NCBI GenBank assembly: GCA_017450065.1
Contig: JAFSYI010000085.1
Coordinates: 62,001 to 126,000, forward strand
Origin: Lachnospiraceae bacterium
Lineage (GTDB): Bacteria > Bacillota > Clostridia > Lachnospirales > Lachnospiraceae
DNA length: 64,000 nt
Reading direction: 5' to 3'
The notes beneath the pieces were generated by a model that saw only the letters and a list, made by a program, of their open reading frames with translations, had not been told where the DNA came from and did no database searches. Both the position numbers and the translations under genes were made by a program. Of the stretch, positions 56,594-64,000 are shown one piece after another (within the stretch, counting starts at the first letter, position 1; each line of letters begins with the position of its first letter).

Positions 56594-56610
56594 CTATTCA
56601 GTTACTTTTA
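56591..56610 (+). other. Short hairpin at the obg stop resembling the repeat terminus
   Basis: TAACTATTCAG at 56591-56601 equals the first 11 bases of the repeat terminal inverted repeat, and AGTAAC/GTTACT (56589-56594, 56601-56606) forms a six-pair stem followed by TTT. The obg stop codon TAA lies at its start. Either a weak terminator or a solo repeat end; the match is short. Confidence 0.35.
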
Positions 56611-56629
56611 TGATTAAAAAGGAGAAAAC

Positions 56630-56923
56630 ATGACCAGTAAACAAAGATCATATCTGAAAAGCCTTGCATCCAATATGGAACCCATACTTAATATAGGAAA
56701 GGCTGGAGCATCCCCGGAAATAGTTGAAGCCATAAACGAGGCTGTTACGGCTCGTGAGCTTATAAAGATAGGAGTTCTCAAGAACTGCTTTGACGATCCG
56801 AAAGAGCTTGCACAGATTGTTGCGGAACGTACTCATTCACAGGTTGTGCAGGTGATCGGGAAGAAGATAGTCCTCTATAAGCCTGATAAGGAAAAACCTT
56901 CAATAAAGCTCCCGGTAGATTAA
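56630..56923 (+). CDS. yhbY: CRM-domain RNA-binding protein YhbY
   Basis: 97 residues making one CRS1-YhbY (CRM) domain: KQRSYLKSLASNMEPILNIGKAG at the start, then EAVTARELIKIGVLKNC and GKKIVLYKP at the end. It binds pre-50S particles. Located between obg and nadD, in the conserved Firmicute order. AAAGGAGA precedes ATG 56630. Confidence 0.95.
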   Translation: MTSKQRSYLKSLASNMEPILNIGKAGASPEIVEAINEAVTARELIKIGVLKNCFDDPKELAQIVAERTHSQVVQVIGKKIVLYKPDKEKPSIKLPVD

Positions 56924-56990
56924 CTTACGTGGAACATCGTATTAAATGTAACGGTTAATTAACCTTTACAGAATAATGAGGATAATGAGG

Positions 56991-57638
56991 ATGTATTATA
57001 AAGGTGATAACTGCAAAAAAACAGGTATAATAGGCGGAACCTTCAATCCTGTACATACAGGGCATCTTATCCTTGCAGAGAATGCTTATGACAGTCTTGG
57101 GCTTTCCAGGGTGATCTTTATGCCTACAGGTCAGTCATATCTCAAGGATCCTACGGATATACTTGACGGAAAGCTTCGCCTTGAACTTATAAATGCTTCG
57201 ATTTCCGGCAACGATCATTTTCTTTCATCAGACTATGAAATAAGGAAACCCGGAAATACTTATACCTGTGAAACACTTGCAGGGTTGAATTCTATCTATC
57301 CTGACGATGAACTTTATTTCATAATAGGAGAGGATTCTGTTTATAATATTGATATCTGGAAACGGCCGGATTTAATTTTTGAAAACTGTGTCCTCGTCGT
57401 TGCACCGCGTGGACACGAGCCTGATGATAAGCTATTAAAGAAGATAAGCATTCTTGAAGAAAAGTATCAGGCAAGAATATGTCTTCTTAATACACCTGAT
57501 ATAGATATATCCTCAAGTATGATCAGAAACAGGGTTGCTTGCGGCCAAAGTATAAAATATTATGTAGCAGACGGAGCCGAAAAGCTTATTAAAAAAAATG
57601 GTTACTATCGTTTATCAGATTCAGTTGGCAGGAATTGA
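56991..57638 (+). CDS. nadD: Nicotinate-nucleotide adenylyltransferase
   Basis: 215 residues. GIIGGTFNPVHTGHL contains the T/HxGH nucleotidyltransferase motif and DISSSMIRNRV the C-terminal ISSTxxR-like motif. The enzyme makes nicotinate adenine dinucleotide in NAD synthesis. Three in-frame ATGs (56976, 56985, 56991) compete; 56991 has GAGG at nine bases and gives an N-terminus closest to the family. The stop overlaps the region of the yqeK start, so the two are coupled. Confidence 0.93.
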   Translation: MYYKGDNCKKTGIIGGTFNPVHTGHLILAENAYDSLGLSRVIFMPTGQSYLKDPTDILDGKLRLELINASISGNDHFLSSDYEIRKPGNTYTCETLAGLNSIYPDDELYFIIGEDSVYNIDIWKRPDLIFENCVLVVAPRGHEPDDKLLKKISILEEKYQARICLLNTPDIDISSSMIRNRVACGQSIKYYVADGAEKLIKKNGYYRLSDSVGRN

Positions 57639-57640
57639 TT

Positions 57641-58240
57641 ATGGCTGAGTATAACTACGATCATAAGATCGTTCTTTCTCTTTACGAGCAGATGGAAAAG
57701 GTACTGAAGCGTCACCGTTATATTCATTCGGTAGGTGTTGCCGGCACGGCAGCCTGCCTGGCAATGAAATATAAGGAGGATATCTATAAGGCACAGATAG
57801 CAGGAATACTTCATGACTGTGCGAAAATGTATGATGATTCGGAGCTTATCAAGCTGTGCAGGAAGAGTAAGATAGAAATCAGTGCATTTGAGGAAAAGCA
57901 TGGTTTTCTTCTGCATGCAAAATATGGTGCGTTCCTTGCAAAAGAGAAATATAATATTAAAGATAAGGACATACTTAATGCCATAAAATGGCATACGACA
58001 GGGCGTGAAAATATGTCTCTGCTTGAAAAGATTGTTTTCATATCAGATTATATAGAACCCACAAGAACAAAGGCACCCAATATTGCAGCCATAAGGGATG
58101 TTGTATTTAACGGTTCGGATATAGACAGAGCTCTTGTTATGATAATGGGAGATACTCTTCATTATCTTGAAGACAGCTCTGAAAACATCGATTCAACTAC
58201 CCTGAATGCTTACGAATATTACCGGAATATTGTCAGTTAA
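57641..58240 (+). CDS. yqeK: YqeK, HD-domain hydrolase (probable Ap4A hydrolase)
   Basis: 199 residues. An HD metal-binding domain is seen as HSVGVAGTAACLA, GILHDCAKM, and later KWHTTGR and FISDYIEPTR. YqeK proteins cleave diadenosine tetraphosphate symmetrically. ATG 57641 (AGG about eight bases upstream) is preferred over TTG 57635. It lies in the conserved nadD-yqeK-rsfS string. Confidence 0.94.
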   Translation: MAEYNYDHKIVLSLYEQMEKVLKRHRYIHSVGVAGTAACLAMKYKEDIYKAQIAGILHDCAKMYDDSELIKLCRKSKIEISAFEEKHGFLLHAKYGAFLAKEKYNIKDKDILNAIKWHTTGRENMSLLEKIVFISDYIEPTRTKAPNIAAIRDVVFNGSDIDRALVMIMGDTLHYLEDSSENIDSTTLNAYEYYRNIVS

Positions 58241-58278
58241 TACCTCGTAGAATATAGAAAGGTAAGGGATACAGCTTA

Positions 58279-58623
58279 ATGACTGAAGTAAATACGATAA
58301 TCAAAGAAGCGGTTGATGCATTAAATGAAAAAAAAGCAATAGATATAAAGGTTATTGATATCAGTAAAATAAGCATAATGGCTGACTGTTTCATTATAGC
58401 TTCAGGCAATAATGCCAATCAGTTACAGGCCATGTGCGATAATGTCAGGGGAAAACTTTCCAAAATAAACAGCTCGCCGAAGCATGTAGAAGGATATGAT
58501 TCGGCGAACTGGATATTACTTGATTATTCGGATGTTATCATACATCTTTTTGATAAGGAAAGCAGATCATTCTATGATATTGAGCGTATATGGAGCGACG
58601 GAAAAGAAATTACATCCTTCTGA
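58279..58623 (+). CDS. rsfS: Ribosome silencing factor RsfS
   Basis: 114 residues, usual length. The segment IKVIDISKISIMADCFIIASGNN with NQLQAMCDNV and GYDSANWILLDYSDVIIHLFDKESR is diagnostic. RsfS binds L14 on free 50S subunits and blocks 70S formation in starvation. The 3' end overlaps that of the convergent lexA by 14 bases. Confidence 0.96.
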   Translation: MTEVNTIIKEAVDALNEKKAIDIKVIDISKISIMADCFIIASGNNANQLQAMCDNVRGKLSKINSSPKHVEGYDSANWILLDYSDVIIHLFDKESRSFYDIERIWSDGKEITSF

Positions 58624-59224
58624 ATACTCCGAATACCTTTCCAACTATCAGACAGTAATCCACAACTATAGGCTCCATTGTATCATTCTCCGGCTGTAAA
58701 CGTATATAACCGTTCTCTTTATAGAATGTCTTTACAGTCGCGGAATCATCAATAAGAGCTACAACGACATCTCCGTTTTCAGCGGTATTACAGGATTCAA
58801 CAAAAATCTGATCTCCATCCATTATACCGATGTTTATCATGCTGTCACCCTTAACTGTAAGTACAAAGACTTCATTATTCGGAACAATGTCCATGGGAAG
58901 AGGGAAGTAGCCTCTGATGTTTTTCTCTGCAAGAATCGGCAAACCTGCAGCAACCTGTCCGATGATCGGAACACTTGTCATTTCCTGACGTACCATCTGG
59001 TAACTGTCATCCATTATCTCAATAGCACGCGGTTTGGCCGGATCACGCCTTATATATCCGTTCTTCTCAAGCGTTTCAAGATGTGCATGAACAGATGATG
59101 TTGAACGTAACTTTACAGCATCGCATATTTCCCTTACAGCAGGCGGATACCCTCTCTGCAGGGTTACCTTCTTTATATAGTCAAGTATTTCCTGCTGTTT
59201 AGCAGTGATCTTTCCGTAAGCCAT
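58610..59224 (-). CDS. lexA: SOS repressor LexA
   Basis: 204 residues. An N-terminal winged helix (about 1-65, RGYPPAVREICDAVKLRSTSSVHAHLETL) and a C-terminal S24 self-cleaving domain with cleavage site Ala93-Gly94 and catalytic Ser128 and Lys165. All are present, so a functional RecA-controlled repressor is expected. GAGGAGG lies before ATG 59224 and a LexA operator just upstream, giving autoregulation. Its 3' end overlaps convergent rsfS. Confidence 0.97.
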   Translation of the reverse strand: MAYGKITAKQQEILDYIKKVTLQRGYPPAVREICDAVKLRSTSSVHAHLETLEKNGYIRRDPAKPRAIEIMDDSYQMVRQEMTSVPIIGQVAAGLPILAEKNIRGYFPLPMDIVPNNEVFVLTVKGDSMINIGIMDGDQIFVESCNTAENGDVVVALIDDSATVKTFYKENGYIRLQPENDTMEPIVVDYCLIVGKVFGVFRRM

Positions 59225-59238
59225 TTATAATCCTCCTC

Positions 59239-59250
59239 AAACATGCGTTC
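59239..59250 (-). promoter_or_regulatory. LexA operator (SOS box) of lexA
   Basis: On the minus strand GAACGCATGTTT is one base from the Firmicute consensus half-sites GAAC-N4-GTTC, and lies directly upstream of the lexA Shine-Dalgarno and just downstream of the -35 like TTGACA and a TATAAA. Binding here would block the promoter. Confidence 0.8.
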
Positions 59251-59299
59251 TTTTTTATAAGTATAACATCTGAATGTCAAAAATGCAAACATATATTCC

Positions 59300-59311
59300 G
59301 AAAAACCGTTC
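59300..59311. promoter_or_regulatory. Second possible LexA operator
   Basis: GAAAAACCGTTC has GAAA-N4-GTTC, one base off the half-site pattern, about 50 bp upstream of the first box and near the 3' end of the mscS-like gene. Low-complexity context makes this only a candidate. Confidence 0.35.
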
Positions 59312-59316
59312 GCTTT

Positions 59317-60699
59317 TTATTGTGAGGATTTGATTACCACAAGTTCAACCTTTTTCCTGGTAACGCTTACTTTAATATCGCTTGCCATAGCCGCAAGGAT
59401 TGATTCACTCAGCTCATCTTCATTGAGTTTATCATCCTTGATCGACCATTCATAATCCTTTTTCGCCGTACTGTCACCCATTGTAACATCAAGACCTTTG
59501 AGCACAGCTTCCCATATATGTGCAGCAAAGCCTTTTATTGCTTCATTCTTCCCGCTTGAAGAAAGATTAAGAAGCTTCTGGTATGCTTCACTTCCCATCT
59601 GCTCGGCAAAGCTCAAATGAATCCTGTAGGTGACTCCGCTACCTTCGATCCAGAAATTTGTTATGGTATTGGAAAACATATTCCTTATAACACCGATACT
59701 TTCTTCCGCCAACAGTTCAAGCTGCATTTTTGCATGATCATCAAGCCTCTGCTTTTTCGCAAAAGCCTGTACTGTAGTGATAGCATCTTCAACCGTTTTC
59801 CCTCCGTCAAATATCTTAAGAGTATTGGTCCTGTAATGTCTTTTTGACGGAGCTGTTTTTTTCTTCTTTTCAACAGTTTCACCCGGCTCGGGCTTCACGC
59901 CTTCAAATTCAACAACATTCAGATAGTTATAAGGTATTTCTATGCCGAATTCCTTGAATGCCTTGTTTACCCGTAGATTTACATCCGTTATTGCAATATA
60001 AGAGCTGGTATTCCTGTTTATCCAGATGGTTGTCTCAAGGATCAGGGCGCTGTCTGCAAATTTAAGGAAATATACCGGTCCCGAATCCTCGGCTATCCCA
60101 TTGGTAACAACACTTAATGTATAAGGGCTCTCAGCCACACAGTCACGAATAACATCCATTGCCTTTTGCACATCGGTATCGTAGCTTACCGAGAACTGCA
60201 TATGAACTCCACGACGTTCCTCGTTTTTATAGCTTGTATTTATAAGGGTTTTTGAATTAAGTTCACTGTTCGGAACTATGATCCTGAAATCATCATATAT
60301 CCTTATAACAGTATGTCTTAACGTAATATCTTCAACAATACCGGGCTCAAGTCCCTCGGCAATTATCCGGTCTCCGATATCAAAAGGGCGGTTAATACTT
60401 ATCAGAAAACCGCTTATAATGTCTGCAATGGCTGTCTGTCCGGCAAAACCCATAATGGCAACGATAAGAGCGGATCCTTTCAATAATACCGAATGAAGAT
60501 TCAGATTAGGATTAAGCACCTGCACAATATTGGCTACAGCTAATATGACAATGATAAACTGGCAAAGCCTGGCAAGGTACTGCTGATGGATCTTTTTACT
60601 CTTTGCATTTGTTTTCTTAAAGATCTTTTCGAGTAAGATCATGCTTACAATGGCTATCAGTACAGTTAAACTTATATGCAATGCAATTTTATATGTCAT
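59317..60699 (-). CDS. MscS-family mechanosensitive channel with extra C-terminal ATPase-like domain
   Basis: 460 residues. Three hydrophobic helices (about 4-24, 44-62, 72-98) end in the pore-lining Gly/Ala helix (IMGFAGQTAIADIISGF), followed by the MscS beta domain (RPFDIGDRI, DDFRIIVPNSELNSKTLINTS) and alpha-beta domain to about 275. A basic linker leads to an unusual extension of about 170 residues (LELLAEESIGVIRNMF, FWIEGSGVTYRIHLSF), resembling the small anti-sigma-type HATPase fold; ATP binding is not certain since no clear G boxes remain. AAAGGGGA precedes ATG 60699. It lies downstream of the recombinase gene on the same strand. Confidence 0.88.
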   Translation of the reverse strand: MTYKIALHISLTVLIAIVSMILLEKIFKKTNAKSKKIHQQYLARLCQFIIVILAVANIVQVLNPNLNLHSVLLKGSALIVAIMGFAGQTAIADIISGFLISINRPFDIGDRIIAEGLEPGIVEDITLRHTVIRIYDDFRIIVPNSELNSKTLINTSYKNEERRGVHMQFSVSYDTDVQKAMDVIRDCVAESPYTLSVVTNGIAEDSGPVYFLKFADSALILETTIWINRNTSSYIAITDVNLRVNKAFKEFGIEIPYNYLNVVEFEGVKPEPGETVEKKKKTAPSKRHYRTNTLKIFDGGKTVEDAITTVQAFAKKQRLDDHAKMQLELLAEESIGVIRNMFSNTITNFWIEGSGVTYRIHLSFAEQMGSEAYQKLLNLSSSGKNEAIKGFAAHIWEAVLKGLDVTMGDSTAKKDYEWSIKDDKLNEDELSESILAAMASDIKVSVTRKKVELVVIKSSQ

Positions 60700-60743
60700 G
60701 GAACATCCCCTTTCCCGGATGAGTTTATTAACAGCTGATACAA

Positions 60744-61805
60744 CTATGATTCTCTTAATTTAACGGCGTTTGCAGCCATTCTCAGTCTTTCCTGATCCTG
60801 GGCTGCATAATGCTTCTTGGTCGTGTTGACATCCTTATGACCCAGTACATCAGCCACAAGATAAATATCTCCGGTTTCCTTATAAAGATTGGTACCGTAT
60901 GTCGAACGGAGCTTATGCGGGGTAATTTTTTTCAGTGTGGTCACCGTTCTTGCATACTTTTTTACAAGATTTTCCACCGAACGTACGGAAAGACGTTTGT
61001 TCTGAAGAGAGAGGAAGAGCGCCTCCTCATGTCCGGGCATGGGTATTACATGTCCTCGTTCCTTAAGGTATTCTCTCAGTACCTTCTCAATCTCATCTCC
61101 AAAATAAACTATCTGTTCATAGCCTCCTTTACGCCTGATAAGTATACCGTTATTATTAAAATCAATATCATTGATATCAAGACCTACGCACTCGGATACA
61201 CGGATTCCCGTGCCAAGCAGGAGAGTCATAAGCGCAAGATCCCTCACCTTGGTTTTTTCATGGAACTCCATCTGCTTTTTTGTAAGCTTTTCACCGCTTT
61301 CCACATTGTCAAGAAGTTTTGCAACCTCGTCTATATCAAGCCGTATTATTTCCTTATTATGAAGCTTGGGCATCTGGACAAGTGCTGCAGGATTCTTCTC
61401 GATCATTTCTGCGCGGAAGAAGTAGTTATACATGCTTCTTAAGGATGCAAGCTTGCGCTGTTTTCCCCGTTCATCATTGGTGATCTCTTCATCATCCTTA
61501 GTATAATAGCTGAGATAATCAAGATATTCAGTAATATCCACAGGCTTAACCATTTCAAGGATACTTATATCATAATCCGTTATTTCAGACCGGGAGCAGA
61601 GGGCATTGGTCTCATGCAGAAATTCAAAGAATATTCTCAGATCGTATGCATAGGCAAGCCTGGTTCTTGTAGATGTAGTATCCTTGATCCCCAGGAAAAA
61701 ATCCTTACAGAAGGATGGAAGAGTAGAAGTAAGACTTCTAAGCTTCACCATGTTATTTATGTCGCTTTGTTCATGATAATCATGATATTTCTTTATCTGT
61801 GCCAT
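60744..61805 (-). CDS. Tyrosine recombinase (XerC/D/S-like)
   Basis: 353 residues. A SAM-like N-terminal DNA-binding domain (about 30-150) precedes the catalytic domain, with Arg in GTGIRVSE, Lys near RKGGYEQ, HKLR, the LGHKDVNTT His and Tyr338 in KKHYAA. All six catalytic positions are there. The length is close to XerS (single-recombinase systems), longer than XerC/D by about 50 residues. No att sites, integrated cargo or other mobile genes are nearby, so a chromosome-dimer resolution role is more likely than element integration. Confidence 0.9.
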   Translation of the reverse strand: MAQIKKYHDYHEQSDINNMVKLRSLTSTLPSFCKDFFLGIKDTTSTRTRLAYAYDLRIFFEFLHETNALCSRSEITDYDISILEMVKPVDITEYLDYLSYYTKDDEEITNDERGKQRKLASLRSMYNYFFRAEMIEKNPAALVQMPKLHNKEIIRLDIDEVAKLLDNVESGEKLTKKQMEFHEKTKVRDLALMTLLLGTGIRVSECVGLDINDIDFNNNGILIRRKGGYEQIVYFGDEIEKVLREYLKERGHVIPMPGHEEALFLSLQNKRLSVRSVENLVKKYARTVTTLKKITPHKLRSTYGTNLYKETGDIYLVADVLGHKDVNTTKKHYAAQDQERLRMAANAVKLRES

Positions 61806-61840
61806 TTCCCTTATTTTCCCCCACTCTATTCGTTAAATAT

Positions 61841-62584
61841 TTAACAATATGTCTTTCTCCCTTTTACGGGTTCAGGCCATCCGTGCATCCCCGAATTCAC
61901 GATAGCCGTAAACATCCTTTCCCTTGTACCGGGATTCTCATGTTCAAGCTTCTTAAGCATTTCCTTTGCATACTCGCGCTTGGTATGCCCATCCGCCGGA
62001 CATGGGCTTTTACATACCGGCAGCTTCATTTTATTGGTAAAACCGATCACATCGGCTTCCTTAACATATAACAAAGGCCTGATAACCGTCAGATCCATAC
62101 GGTCAAGATACGTTTTGGGTGCAAATGTATGAAATCTGCCTTCATATATAAGTGATAAAAGCATGGTTTCAACCACATCATCCTTATGATGCGCATAAGC
62201 CACCTTATTGCAGCCCAGTTTCTTTATCGCTTCATTAAGAGCTCCCTTTCGCATTTTCGCACATAATGAACAGGGATTTGTCTCTTTACGGTCCTCAAAA
62301 ACGATTTTAGCGATCTCAGTATGGATAATTGTATACTGAACGTTCAAAAAATCGCATAGAGAGCAAATTGGTCCAAGATTGAGATTATTGAAGCCAAGAT
62401 CAACGGTTACCGCATGAATATCAAAATGATTGGGATAGAATCTCTTTAAAGAATTCAGTGCGTATAAAAGCGTCAGCGAATCCTTTCCGCCGGAAATCCC
62501 AACAGCGATCGAATCACCGTCATCAATAAGCGAATAATCATCAACAGCCTTGCGGACATGGCTCAGCAAACGTTGCAATTCCAT
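61841..62584 (-). CDS. TtcA-family tRNA 2-thiocytidine synthase-like PP-loop protein
   Basis: 247 residues. The ATP pyrophosphatase loop is SGGKDSLT near residue 30; two CxxC motifs (CSLCDFL, CSLCAKM) match TtcA/TtuA-type enzymes that hold an iron-sulphur cluster and thiolate tRNA. A conserved AHHKDDVVETMLLSL segment follows. Substrate (cytidine 32 or another base) cannot be determined. AAGGGA lies eight bases before ATG 62584. Its upstream side is the hairpin-repeat array. Confidence 0.9.
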   Translation of the reverse strand: MELQRLLSHVRKAVDDYSLIDDGDSIAVGISGGKDSLTLLYALNSLKRFYPNHFDIHAVTVDLGFNNLNLGPICSLCDFLNVQYTIIHTEIAKIVFEDRKETNPCSLCAKMRKGALNEAIKKLGCNKVAYAHHKDDVVETMLLSLIYEGRFHTFAPKTYLDRMDLTVIRPLLYVKEADVIGFTNKMKLPVCKSPCPADGHTKREYAKEMLKKLEHENPGTRERMFTAIVNSGMHGWPEPVKGRKTYC

Positions 62585-62608
62585 ATAATTCCCTTAAAAC
62601 TCCCTGAA

Positions 62609-62765
62609 ATCCCTCAACTTTAACGAATTAGCTGGGACATCCATATTCAGAATCCCTCAACTTTAACGAATTAGTTGGGGCAATCCATATGCAATATCCC
62701 TCAACTTTAACGAAGCAGTTGAGCGTATATTTAAATCTCTCAACTTTAACGAAGTAGTTGAGCGT
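62609..62765. repeat. Array of four hairpin-forming direct repeats (39-44 bp period)
   Basis: Four units start at 62611, 62654, 62698 and 62737, each with the core CTCAACTTTAACGAA followed by T/G-rich AGTTG. The last two units form inverted repeats CTCAACT...AGTTGAG (seven pairs, ten-base loop); unit 1 is degraded (AGCTGGG). Linkers share ATCCATAT between units 1 and 2. The array fills the gap between the transporter stop (62783) and the ttcA-like start (62584), so a transcript crossing it would contain a row of stem-loops. No T tract follows, so it is not a simple terminator. Confidence 0.88.
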
Positions 62766-62782
62766 TTTAGAATAACGCAAGA

Positions 62783-64000
62783 TTATAAAGTTTCATTGCT
62801 CAACTCTTCGTTAAAGTTGTCTTTCGCGAATAGTTGGTTCTCTGACCCTTCACTTCCTTCACCATCAGCTTCATCCTCATCCTCAAACTCAAGGTCCATT
62901 GTTGCGTCAGTCAGATTATTACCGTAACTCGAAACATCCGAAAATGTTTTATCAACAAAACGGATCGAATCACCTGAATTCACAACACCCTTGGATATAT
63001 CCGAATGATAATCAGAATTCATGTAGAATGAAGTCTCAACAGGAAGCTTTTTGCGTTCAAGTCTGGTATCTATAAACGTCTTTATGCCTGCATAAATGAT
63101 CGCAAAGATCGGTACACCGACAAACATTCCGACAACTCCGAAAAAACCGCCGAACAACGTGATCGCAAAGACTACCCAGAAGCTTGATAACCCTGTTGAG
63201 TCCCCAAGTATCTTCGGCCCGATGATATTACCGTCTATCTGCTGAAGTATAAGTAGGAAGATAAGGAACCAAAGACACTTCAGAGGATTTATCATCAATA
63301 TTATGAAACCGCTTGGTATCGCGCCAAGATACGGACCAAAGAAAGGGATTATATTGGTAACTCCCACAATCACGCTTATCAGCAGCGCGTAAGGCGTCTG
63401 CATTAAGGATGTGCCTATAAAGCATATCATACCTATTATTATGGAATCTACTATCTTTCCCGAAATAAATCCACCGAAGGTCTTGTTGGCAAACCTTGTA
63501 TTATTTATAAGGTTGTTGGCTCTTTCCTCATCAAAAAGCGAATAGGCGATCTTTTTTGCCTGCGCCCCATAGGTTTCCTTGTGAAACAGCAGATAAACCG
63601 AAAGGATCATACCTATAATAAGCTTAAATATAAATACAAGTATACCCCACACACTTCCAAGCACCGTAGTTGACAGAGTAGAAATAAGTCCCTGTATCTT
63701 CGGAAGGATTTCCTTCATCGCATAATCCGTGATATTCTCCCAGTAATTATCCAGCATGCTTCTAAGCTGCGGATACCTTACAAGGAACTGATCGCTCCAT
63801 CTGTTAAAGGATTTAACATATGAAGGAAATCTTAAGATAATGCTCTGGATACTGTCAAGAAGCTGGGGAACTATAAGAAGGATCAATCCTGCAACTATCA
63901 GAAGAAAGATTATAAGCGTCAACGCAATGCTTAAGCCTCTTATGCTGCTCCTCTTCCCTTCAATATTTTTCACTTTAAGTTTTGTAAATAACGGTGACAT
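62783..64000 (-). CDS. AI-2E family transporter, truncated at the window edge
   Basis: Partial gene: 405 residues are visible with the N-terminal end outside the window. The ATG at 64000 is at the edge and the sequence begins after the first helices usual for this family, so the true start lies beyond. About six hydrophobic segments remain (LSIALTLIIFLLIVAGLILLI at the start, LGSVWGILVFIFKLIIGMIL, GKIVDSIIIGMICFIGTS, GVTNIIPFFGPYLGAIP, FGGFFGVVGMFVGVPIFAII). Members are linked to AI-2 export, or to sodium-proton antiport. A cytoplasmic acidic tail ends in DNFNEELSNETL, encoded by an inverted copy of the hairpin repeat. Confidence 0.9.
   Translation of the reverse strand: MSPLFTKLKVKNIEGKRSSIRGLSIALTLIIFLLIVAGLILLIVPQLLDSIQSIILRFPSYVKSFNRWSDQFLVRYPQLRSMLDNYWENITDYAMKEILPKIQGLISTLSTTVLGSVWGILVFIFKLIIGMILSVYLLFHKETYGAQAKKIAYSLFDEERANNLINNTRFANKTFGGFISGKIVDSIIIGMICFIGTSLMQTPYALLISVIVGVTNIIPFFGPYLGAIPSGFIILMINPLKCLWFLIFLLILQQIDGNIIGPKILGDSTGLSSFWVVFAITLFGGFFGVVGMFVGVPIFAIIYAGIKTFIDTRLERKKLPVETSFYMNSDYHSDISKGVVNSGDSIRFVDKTFSDVSSYGNNLTDATMDLEFEDEDEADGEGSEGSENQLFAKDNFNEELSNETL
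62799..62822. repeat. Fifth, inverted copy of the hairpin repeat inside the transporter gene
   Basis: On the minus strand GACAACTTTAACGAAGAGTTG is the same core as the four units read on the plus strand, so it lies inverted with respect to them. It encodes DNFNEELS at the C-terminus of the transporter. Confidence 0.8.

Noticed and set aside
60744-61805. Integrase of a mobile element or prophage
   Set aside because: No attachment-site repeats, phage genes or cargo surround it; its neighbours are ordinary chromosomal genes.
62609-62765. CRISPR-like array
   Set aside because: Spacers are only about 13-20 bp, two of them resemble each other, repeats vary, and no cas genes are nearby.

Overview
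The window looks like a chromosomal segment of a Lachnospiraceae-type anaerobe (Firmicutes/Clostridia). Supporting signs are the SCIFF peptide with its radical SAM maturase, a fused SecDF, HemZ, DNPR-type (meso-diaminopimelate) MurE, Prp-type L27, an archaeal-style IMP cyclohydrolase beside a stand-alone AICAR transformylase, a large 2-hydroxyacyl-CoA dehydratase activase, and Firmicute-type LexA operators. No tRNA, rRNA, CRISPR array, prophage or complete insertion sequence was seen. Species-level identity cannot be read from the sequence.

Layout. 1-4.6 kb: stringent-response Rel, a metallo-beta-lactamase-fold hydrolase and HemZ (+). 4.6-7.1 kb: a FIST-domain hybrid histidine kinase (-). 7.1-7.5 kb: an intergenic region with divergent promoters and a complete 141-bp MITE-like repeat. 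7.5-14 kb: hisS, aspS, a zinc-ribbon membrane protein, a DUF5662-like protein and a CNNM/CorC-type protein. 14.1-15.8 kb: SCIFF precursor and maturase with a strong hairpin between them. 15.9-31.1 kb: secDF, recJ, murE, rpsB-tsf, a chorismate mutase/dehydroquinate dehydratase fusion, tyrA, an LRR protein, a DRE-TIM aldolase-like enzyme, the two purine enzymes for the last steps to IMP, and a membrane protein with degenerate phosphorelay domains. 31.1-35.4 kb: dehydratase activase (-). 35.6-45.4 kb: a rhomboid-like protein, a truncated sigma-70-like protein, an M16C protease, a DUF4349 lipoprotein, era, recO, a lipoprotein and glyS. 45.5-54.5 kb: a sensor HD-GYP phosphodiesterase, an SPFH protein, a small membrane protein, an ECF-like sigma factor, a 64-residue protein and a 1060-residue coiled-coil surface protein. 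54.5-58.6 kb: the L21 leader, rplU, rpmA, obg, yhbY, nadD, yqeK and rsfS. 58.6-64 kb (-): lexA with its SOS operator, an MscS channel, a tyrosine recombinase, a TtcA-type tRNA thiolase, a hairpin-repeat array and a truncated AI-2E family transporter.

Much of the window is housekeeping: translation, peptidoglycan, aromatic and purine synthesis, and ribosome assembly. The less ordinary layer consists of (i) a dispersed repeat family with 15-bp terminal inverted repeats, of which one fragment encodes the C-terminus of the SCIFF maturase and another lies upstream of a lipoprotein; (ii) a four-unit hairpin array whose fifth, inverted unit encodes the tail of a transporter; (iii) regulatory proteins that keep a recognisable fold but have lost key residues or regions (pseudo-receiver/pseudo-HPt, truncated sigma, rhomboid-like without GxSG). 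Intrinsic terminators and several promoters are clear enough to outline transcription units.
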